Assembly (NCBI GenBank): GCA_036399695.1
Contig: DASWMP010000177.1
Location: forward strand, 1-12,510
Source: DASVEE01 sp036399695
GTDB taxonomy: Bacteria > Acidobacteriota > Thermoanaerobaculia > Gp7-AA8
Direction of reading: 5' to 3'
DNA: 12,510 nt
The notes under the pieces are model-generated. The model worked only from the letters and a program-made list of their open reading frames with translations, had not been told where the DNA came from and did no database searches. The position numbers and the translations under genes were made by a program. Below, in pieces: positions 7,911-12,510 of this stretch. How positions within the stretch are numbered: position 1 is the stretch's first letter; the number at the start of each line of letters is the position of its first letter.

Positions 7911-7938
7911 GGTTTTCGGTTTTTGGTTTTTGGTTGTT
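7911..7938 (+). repeat. Tandem GGTTTTT-type heptamers between two operon genes
   Basis: Four heptamers follow each other in exact phase: GGTTTTC, GGTTTTT, GGTTTTT, GGTTGTT, and then a decayed GGTTTGG (7939-7945). They occupy most of the 72-base gap between the tubulin-like gene and the next gene of the same cluster. The unit length, and the GTT core, match the CGTTGTC array at 2607-2688. The frame of the downstream gene is open through part of the array from a TTG at 7930, which could mislead start prediction. Confidence 0.75.
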
Positions 7939-7965
7939 GGTTTGGTGGCCATTGGGATCGCACAT

Positions 7966-10749
7966 ATGCTCAAACCTGTCAGCATCCTCACTCTCGATGA
8001 CTCGTCGTTCACCCTGGCGACGGCGGTGCAGCAGCGCATCGCCGCGGCCTGCGGCCTGAACGATCTTGCGCAGGTGCGCGCGGTGGGCGGGGAGCTGGCG
8101 GACGTCATCGCCACGATCCACGCGCGGCGGCAGGCGCCGGACAATCCGTTGCGCGTCCGCGACGACATCAGCAACCGGGAAGTCGTGCTGGTGATGATGT
8201 CGGCCGATGCGAAGAACGTCGTGGAGCTGGCGCACGAGGTGCGCACCCTGTACGAGCAGCGCCGCTTCGCCGAGTACTTCTCGCTCGAAGCGCTCTGCCT
8301 GCTGCCGGAGGTGACGGGCTCCGGCGACTACGGCAGCGCCTATTCGCTGCTCAAGCTCCTGAGCCACGAGCGCTGCTTCGATGCCGTCTGGCTGGTCGAT
8401 GCCACGAACGACAATCGGGTCCGCTTCGGGGCCATCGATCCCGCCACTCCCATCAGTTCCATCGGTCCCATCGTTCCCCCGCACGCTGCGCTGGACACTT
8501 ACGCCCAGGCCATCGCCGGCTCGCTGCTGTTCGATCCTGAGCTCAGCGGCGCGCCCGCCGCCCACCGCCCGCGCGGAATGGAGCCGGCGTTCAGCTCCTT
8601 CGGTTACGCGGAGCTCTGCTTCCCGCGCGACGCCGCGCTGCAGCGTCTCGAGCCGCGTCTCGCCGCCGAGCTGACGCGCGAGAAGCTCCTCGGCACGCAC
8701 TCGACGACGAACGCCTCCATCGCCGCGAAGCAGCTCATCGTCGGCGAGGACTTCGCCGCGCCGCTCGCCCGCCTCGGCGCCGACGCCGGCCAGTCGCTCT
8801 TTCGCCGCTTTCAGGCGAAGACGTTCGTCAACGAACAGACCCGCGGCGCCGACGAGGTCATCACCGCCGTGCGCAACGAGCTGCAGGCGCATCGCGACTC
8901 GACGCACACACAGAACCTGCAGACGCTGGCCACGCAGGGGGAGCAGACGGCCGCGCACTTTGCCGCGCTGCTGCCGCGCGTCGTCGACCAGACGCTCGAC
9001 CGTGAGGACTACGGCTCCGCGCTGCGCCTGCTCGAAGCGCTCCTCGATCCGCTGCCCGACCTCCGCGCCGGTGCCGACGTCTCGCTGCGCAATCTCGTCA
9101 CGGAGCTCAACACCGCCAACGCCGCCCTCGACGCGCGGCTGCACTTCGTCCCCGACACCGCTGCCAGCAGCGCGTCGCGCAAACGCATCCACGAGCTCGA
9201 CACGCTCCTCCAGGAACAGCAGCTCGTTGCCGATTCGCTCAACGCCGCCGGTGCCGCCGACCAGCTTGCGGCGATGGGGGCGGAGCGCGATCAACTCACG
9301 CGCCAGCTCCCGGACCTCATCTTCAAGGAGGAAGGGGAGAACAACGCCGCCCGCAACGCCGCACGCGAGGCCGAGGCGGCGCGGCTGGCGGAGGAGACGC
9401 GCTCCCGCGAGCAGCAACTGCGCGAGCTGTTCACCCAGCGTCCGCGCGCCGAGCAGGCGTTGCGCGAAGCGCTCGACGACCGGCGCGCCTTCATCTGGCG
9501 CTACATCCTGTTCACCGCCTGCGGCGTGGCGGGGCTCTACTTCTCCGTAACGCTGGCCGTCACCTGCGTCAGCGTCATCGCCTTCGGCTGCCTGTTCCAC
9601 TACTTCCGCGACGTCGTCCCCTTCGTTCGCGCCGCGCGCGAGACGCTGCAGCGCATCAACGACCAGATCGACGCCACCGACAAGTCGAAGAACGCCGCCC
9701 ATAACGACGAGCTGCAGTTCGAGTACGACACGGTCCACCGCCGGACGTTGCTGTCAGTCCTCGGCCGCACGCGTGAGGTGGCAAAGCAGACGCTCGATGC
9801 CCTTCGCGTCCGTCACGCCGAGCTGCAGCAGCTCGCCGATTCGTTCGCCCCCGCGACGATCGTCACGACCGGCCTGGCCATCTCGGTGATCGACGATGCC
9901 GACGTCGACGCCTGGTACGACCGCACGGCCGAAGACCGCAGGCCGCTCTTCCGCGAGCTCCCGGTGACGCGCGCCGAGTCGCGCCGCCTCCCGCTGCAGG
10001 AGCTGCGGCAGCGTATCGCCACGTACGCCGCCGGCGCGTTCGCCGGCTTCCGCGGCCTCACGCTCGCGCAGGCCGTGACGCTCGCACCGGAAGCCGCGCT
10101 GACGCAGCGCCTCAAACGCTTCCTCGAGTACGGCGCCCCGCTGGTCGAGCTGCGCGAAGACGACCTGCAGGCGCAGAACGTGATGCAACGCGACACGACG
10201 CTCTGGCTCGACACGAGCGACGCGCCGTTCGTCGCCCTCCTCCGGCGCTGTCTGCCGAACGCCGTGCTGAAGGAAGCCGCGACCCCGCTCCGCCTCCACG
10301 CGCTCACCCGTACGCGTCACTACCCCGGCTACGTCCTCGGGCAGCTCGAGTACTACCGCTCGCAATACGACCCGGCCCAGCACCCCGACTCCGCGCACGC
10401 TCCCGATCTGCTGCCCGTCGACCTCCTCCTGACGAAGCCCGTCCGTGCCGCCTACGAGCAGATCCTCCTCGCCCGCGCTCTCGGCATCATCCACCTCCGC
10501 GAGGACGGTCAGCTTCACCGCGCGAACACGCTCCTCGGCACGACCCACCATGCCGCCGCGGAACGCCTCGCCGCATCCGAATCCGCCCCGCTCCGCGAGC
10601 AACTGACGAGCGAGCTCACGCCGCGCCTGGAGATCGCCGGCGACATCGGCCCGCACCTCCGTCGCCTGACCGAGACGGTCCCGCCGCTCACGCAGTTGGA
10701 CCGCACCGTCATGGACGGCCTGATCAAACGCTACACACCGGAGTACTGA
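7966..10749 (+). CDS. Membrane-anchored protein with a degenerate tubulin-like N-terminal domain
   Basis: I know no named family for this 927-residue protein. Its N-terminus aligns by eye with the upstream tubulin-like protein in collinear order: residues 7-39 with 11-45; LLP (112-114) with LLP (199-201); DYGSAYSLLKLLS (121-133) with AYGALKEIEYLS; FDAVWLVDATND (138-149) with FDLIYLIDSLNE; SSFGYAELCFP (210-220) with CSFGVASLAMP. Both nucleotide loops are gone: LDDSS replaces GLGGTG, and MSADAKN replaces AGGTGSG. A long helical region (about 280-505, coiled-coil-like near 405-505) leads to two membrane helices (about 509-528 and 530-547) forming a hairpin. About 380 largely soluble residues follow. 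Both soluble parts should therefore face the same side, presumably the cytoplasm. ATG 7966 has a GGGA eight bases upstream. The gene lies 72 bases after the tubulin-like gene, on the same strand. I infer a nucleotide-free anchor or cap for the filament. Confidence 0.8.
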   Translation: MLKPVSILTLDDSSFTLATAVQQRIAAACGLNDLAQVRAVGGELADVIATIHARRQAPDNPLRVRDDISNREVVLVMMSADAKNVVELAHEVRTLYEQRRFAEYFSLEALCLLPEVTGSGDYGSAYSLLKLLSHERCFDAVWLVDATNDNRVRFGAIDPATPISSIGPIVPPHAALDTYAQAIAGSLLFDPELSGAPAAHRPRGMEPAFSSFGYAELCFPRDAALQRLEPRLAAELTREKLLGTHSTTNASIAAKQLIVGEDFAAPLARLGADAGQSLFRRFQAKTFVNEQTRGADEVITAVRNELQAHRDSTHTQNLQTLATQGEQTAAHFAALLPRVVDQTLDREDYGSALRLLEALLDPLPDLRAGADVSLRNLVTELNTANAALDARLHFVPDTAASSASRKRIHELDTLLQEQQLVADSLNAAGAADQLAAMGAERDQLTRQLPDLIFKEEGENNAARNAAREAEAARLAEETRSREQQLRELFTQRPRAEQALREALDDRRAFIWRYILFTACGVAGLYFSVTLAVTCVSVIAFGCLFHYFRDVVPFVRAARETLQRINDQIDATDKSKNAAHNDELQFEYDTVHRRTLLSVLGRTREVAKQTLDALRVRHAELQQLADSFAPATIVTTGLAISVIDDADVDAWYDRTAEDRRPLFRELPVTRAESRRLPLQELRQRIATYAAGAFAGFRGLTLAQAVTLAPEAALTQRLKRFLEYGAPLVELREDDLQAQNVMQRDTTLWLDTSDAPFVALLRRCLPNAVLKEAATPLRLHALTRTRHYPGYVLGQLEYYRSQYDPAQHPDSAHAPDLLPVDLLLTKPVRAAYEQILLARALGIIHLREDGQLHRANTLLGTTHHAAAERLAASESAPLREQLTSELTPRLEIAGDIGPHLRRLTETVPPLTQLDRTVMDGLIKRYTPEY
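8439..8474 (+). repeat. In-frame imperfect 9-bp minisatellite
   Basis: Four tandem nonamers, TCCCGCCAC, TCCCATCAG, TTCCATCGG and TCCCATCGT, lie inside the coding region. They encode the Pro/Ile/Ser-rich stretch DPATPISSIGPIV (about residues 158-170). This segment falls in a variable loop of the degenerate tubulin-like domain, between the two best conserved blocks. Because the unit is a multiple of three, copy-number change would keep the frame. Confidence 0.65.
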
Positions 10750-10761
10750 CGCCGCACGAAT

Positions 10762-10767
10762 TACAAT
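10762..10767 (+). promoter_or_regulatory. Candidate -10 element for a leaderless transcript
   Basis: TACAAT matches the TATAAT consensus at five of six positions and ends six bases before the ATG at 10774. That spacing would start transcription at or next to the start codon. The bases in between (GCGGGC) hold no proper Shine-Dalgarno site. No convincing -35 box is seen in the end of the preceding gene, so this rests on one hexamer and its spacing. Confidence 0.45.
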
Positions 10768-10773
10768 GCGGGC

Positions 10774-11295
10774 ATGTTCCGCCTCGAGACCGATCGCCTT
10801 CTCATCCGCCCCTGGCGCGACGACGACCGTCCTCGCTTCGCCGAGATCATGAGCGACACGGAAGTGACGCGCTTCGTGCATCGCGGCCAGCCGTATACCT
10901 CCGCCGACGTCGACGAGTTCCTCGCGCGCCAGGCGCGCCAGCTCGCCGAGCATGACGTCTGTATGGGAGCGGTCGAGGAGAAGAGCACCGGACGGGTGGT
11001 CGGCCTCTCCGGCACGCAGCCCCTCGGCACGACCGGCAACTTCGAGATCGGCTGGATCTTCGGCTCCGAAGTCTGGGGACGCGGCTACGCCACCGAGGCC
11101 GGCGCCGCCGCCATGAGCCACGTGCTCGAGACGCTCGCGCATCCGCGCGTGGTGGCCATCATCGATGCCGGCAACGAGGCCTCCGTACGCGTGGCCACGC
11201 GTCTCGGGATGGAGTACGACAGGCGCTACACCGGAGCGGAGCTCGGCCACCGGAAGCCGGACATCGTGGTGGATCTGTTCTACCGGACGCGGTAG
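10774..11295 (+). CDS. GNAT-family N-acetyltransferase (RimJ/RimL-like)
   Basis: The 173-residue length and layout are typical of RimJ/RimL-type GNAT enzymes, which move an acetyl group from acetyl-CoA to an amine. The N-terminus ETDRLLIRPWRDDD (5-18) is the usual opening of this subfamily. EIGWIFGSEVWGRGYATEAG (91-110) is the acetyl-CoA-binding motif A, with the R/Q-x-x-G-x-G/A-type loop at WGRGYA. NEASVRVATRLGME (134-147) is the usual motif B region after it. The substrate cannot be told: it could be a ribosomal protein, another protein N-terminus or a small molecule. It starts 24 bases after the tubulin-cluster stop but seems to have its own promoter, so membership of that operon is doubtful. 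A strong hairpin terminator follows. Confidence 0.9.
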   Translation: MFRLETDRLLIRPWRDDDRPRFAEIMSDTEVTRFVHRGQPYTSADVDEFLARQARQLAEHDVCMGAVEEKSTGRVVGLSGTQPLGTTGNFEIGWIFGSEVWGRGYATEAGAAAMSHVLETLAHPRVVAIIDAGNEASVRVATRLGMEYDRRYTGAELGHRKPDIVVDLFYRTR

Positions 11296-11332
11296 CGCGC
11301 TCCGAGAAACTCTCCAAGCCGACGCGATCAAA

Positions 11333-11364
11333 ACAAAGGGGACCTCATCTGAGGTCCCCTTTGT
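11333..11364. terminator. Bidirectional intrinsic terminator
   Basis: The arms CAAAGGGGACCTCA (11334-11347) and TGAGGTCCCCTTTG (11350-11363) are perfectly complementary, and an outer A-T pair extends the stem to 11333 and 11364. Sterically the loop would open to four to six bases. A-rich sequence on the left and T-rich sequence on the right let it work on both strands. It lies between the convergent GNAT gene (stop at 11295) and the secreted-protein gene (stop at 11397), as expected for a shared terminator. Confidence 0.88.
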
Positions 11365-11396
11365 CATTGGGCTGCCATGAGTCGCTTCCGCCCCCG

Positions 11397-12404
11397 CTAC
11401 TTCTGCGCTTCCTTCACCCCGCGCCGGAATGCTTCATTCGTCCCGGTGAGCGCTTCGAGCGCCAGGCTGTGGAAGTTCTCGCGGTTGGTCTGCAGGACCA
11501 TGTTCTTCTTGCTCTTGACCGGCCCGAAGTCGATGCCGATCTTCTGCATCCCTTCGATGAACGCGCCGTTCGACGCCTGATCGGCGGTCACGAACTCGCC
11601 CGGATCGCCTTCCACGCCGATGCCGTCGGTGATGCGGGCGAACCCGAAGCCCTTGTCGTTGCCGATGTAGAAGAGCGTGTACGCGGGGTTGGTGTAGATG
11701 GCCGCCTTCGCGCTGACGGACGCGCGGCGGGCGAACTTGCCGCCGCTCGAGCCGAGCGACGCAAAGTCGATGTGCATGATCGGGAAGAGCAGCAGCGCGT
11801 CGAGCTCCTTCGACATGGCCATCACCGCGCGGGTGTTCGCCTGGTTCATCCCCTGGTCGCTGATGTCGCCGTCCCAGTTCGTGAACCAGAGCGGGATCTC
11901 GCTCGGCGAGGTGACGAGGTAGTGCGTCTTCGCGTCGCGCGAGCGCTTCGTGTACGGCTTGTCGGCCGTGCTGCCCGTGATCTTGAGCTTCTGGAAGTTC
12001 TGCGAAGCCTTCACCGTCTCGAGCGGCACGACCTCGAGGCCGCTGCTCTTCAGGTCTTCGACGAAGTCGGCGTACGCGGCGTCCGTGACCTTCTGCAGCG
12101 TCTCGAAATCGACGTTGCCGAGGACGACTTCCATCGTCGCTTTGGCGCCGGAGCTGCGTCCGCCGCCGACGCCGCCGAGCCAATCCTCGGCATTCGCCAC
12201 GACCTTGCTGCGCGTCGTGAAGATCACGCGGTAACCCGGGACAGCGACACGCTTCGCGCCCCGCGCGCCTTTGAGCGCCTTGACGTCGACGAGCTTGCGA
12301 ATGTCGGTGGAAGCGACGTCACCCGGCGAAATGGCGAAGGCGGGGACGGCAATTGAGAGGATGAGAAGCAGGTGCAACAGCAGGCGGCGGACACGCTGTG
12401 TCAT
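11397..12404 (-). CDS. Secreted protein of unknown function
   Basis: This 335-residue protein has a clear signal peptide: MTQRVRR, then a leucine-rich core (8-19), with likely cleavage after PAFA (24). The mature protein lacks further membrane helices. It is a mixed alpha/beta-looking sequence with a Gly/Ser-rich loop near residues 77-84 (GGVGGGRSSG). A stretch around 165-190 is rich in aromatics and acids (PLWFTNWDGDISDQG), and a later segment has TNPAYTLFYIGNDKGFGF. I do not recognise the family and see no catalytic motif that I trust. The start at 12404 is chosen because it directly precedes the signal peptide and has GGGAG six bases upstream; an in-frame GTG or ATG-like start further upstream would place 13 polar residues before the signal peptide. 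It stands alone on the minus strand, ends at the shared terminator, and has an inverted repeat upstream. Confidence 0.82.
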   Translation of the reverse strand: MTQRVRRLLLHLLLILSIAVPAFAISPGDVASTDIRKLVDVKALKGARGAKRVAVPGYRVIFTTRSKVVANAEDWLGGVGGGRSSGAKATMEVVLGNVDFETLQKVTDAAYADFVEDLKSSGLEVVPLETVKASQNFQKLKITGSTADKPYTKRSRDAKTHYLVTSPSEIPLWFTNWDGDISDQGMNQANTRAVMAMSKELDALLLFPIMHIDFASLGSSGGKFARRASVSAKAAIYTNPAYTLFYIGNDKGFGFARITDGIGVEGDPGEFVTADQASNGAFIEGMQKIGIDFGPVKSKKNMVLQTNRENFHSLALEALTGTNEAFRRGVKEAQK

Positions 12405-12422
12405 GAATGACTCCCTTTCGAA

Positions 12423-12446
12423 CGATTGAGGACCTGTACTCAATCG
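12423..12446. promoter_or_regulatory. Perfect 8+8 inverted repeat upstream of the secreted-protein gene
   Basis: CGATTGAG (12423-12430) and CTCAATCG (12439-12446) are perfect inverted repeats separated by eight bases. They lie 19-42 bases upstream of the minus-strand start at 12404. The arm length and spacing fit an operator for a dimeric regulator, or a hairpin in the 5' leader. No confident promoter hexamers can be placed, so which of these applies is open. Between here and the window end I see no gene. Confidence 0.5.
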
Positions 12447-12493
12447 CGCAAAACGGGAAGCGGTTCCCTCATGGGAAGCCGTCTCGGAGTGCA

Positions 12494-12507
12494 GTGGCGG
12501 ATGCCAC
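12494..12507. repeat. Short palindrome at the window end
   Basis: GTGGC (12494-12498) and GCCAC (12503-12507) can pair around the loop GGAT. A second small hairpin, GGGAA/TTCCC, lies at 12455-12468. Both are in the non-coding end of the window. They are short enough to arise by chance in GC-rich DNA, and either may be cut from a larger element beyond the edge. Confidence 0.35.
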
Positions 12508-12510
12508 CGC

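Noticed and set aside
7930..7965. TTG start for the pseudo-tubulin protein at 7930
   Set aside because: The added 12 residues are translated partly from the heptamer array and have no ribosome site; ATG 7966 begins where alignment to the neighbour begins.
7906..9738. 610-codon open frame antisense to the pseudo-tubulin gene
   Set aside because: Same reasoning: antisense composition and no domain, while the opposite strand has membrane helices and alignment to its neighbour.
9754..11367. 537-codon minus-strand open frame spanning the third cluster gene and the GNAT gene
   Set aside because: It runs through the bidirectional terminator and opposite a clear GNAT enzyme; composition is antisense-like.

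Overview
The window is 12.5 kb of GC-rich bacterial DNA with ten protein-coding loci and no RNA genes, transposons or CRISPR arrays that I can see. GC-rich codon use, weak or absent Shine-Dalgarno sites at several genes, a leaderless-looking TACAAT-to-ATG spacing, many secreted proteins and short intergenic repeats suggest a Gram-negative environmental bacterium, perhaps Acidobacteriota. That assignment is an impression, not a proof.

Layout. 145-657 (-) encodes a small secreted, beta-barrel-like protein, divergent from ribF (724-1707, +), the bifunctional riboflavin kinase/FAD synthetase. ribF is followed after 9 nt by an unrecognised seven-helix membrane protein with a cytoplasmic tail (1717-2601). 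Two minus-strand loci converge on it: an unknown secreted protein (2692-3300) and, upstream of that, a lipase-maturation-factor-like gene (3365-3934) that appears to have lost its central portion. The convergent junction holds two oppositely oriented arrays of a CGTTGTC-type heptamer.

The core is a three-gene plus-strand cluster, 4019-10749. (1) A VWA protein has a complete MIDAS motif, a proline-rich linker, one membrane segment and a degenerate FHA-like cytoplasmic tail. (2) A 915-residue tubulin/FtsZ-like protein has intact GLGGTG and GGTGSG nucleotide-binding loops; its GTG start overlaps the preceding stop codon. (3) A 927-residue protein has an N-terminus that aligns by eye with the tubulin-like protein but lacks both nucleotide loops, followed by long helical regions and a two-helix membrane hairpin. 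I read this as a membrane-linked cytoskeletal or membrane-remodelling system: an active tubulin-like GTPase, a nucleotide-dead membrane-anchored paralogue, and a VWA protein reaching into the periplasm. FtsZ-like proteins linked to VWA proteins have been proposed before; the degenerate paralogue is the part I do not recognise from earlier descriptions.

Downstream are a GNAT acetyltransferase (10774-11295, possibly leaderless), a strong bidirectional terminator hairpin (11333-11364), and a convergent secreted protein of unknown function (11397-12404, -) with a perfect 8+8 inverted repeat in its upstream region. Short-period repeats recur: heptamers at 2607-2688 and 7911-7938, and a nonamer inside a coding region at 8439-8474. 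Palindromes lie near both window ends.
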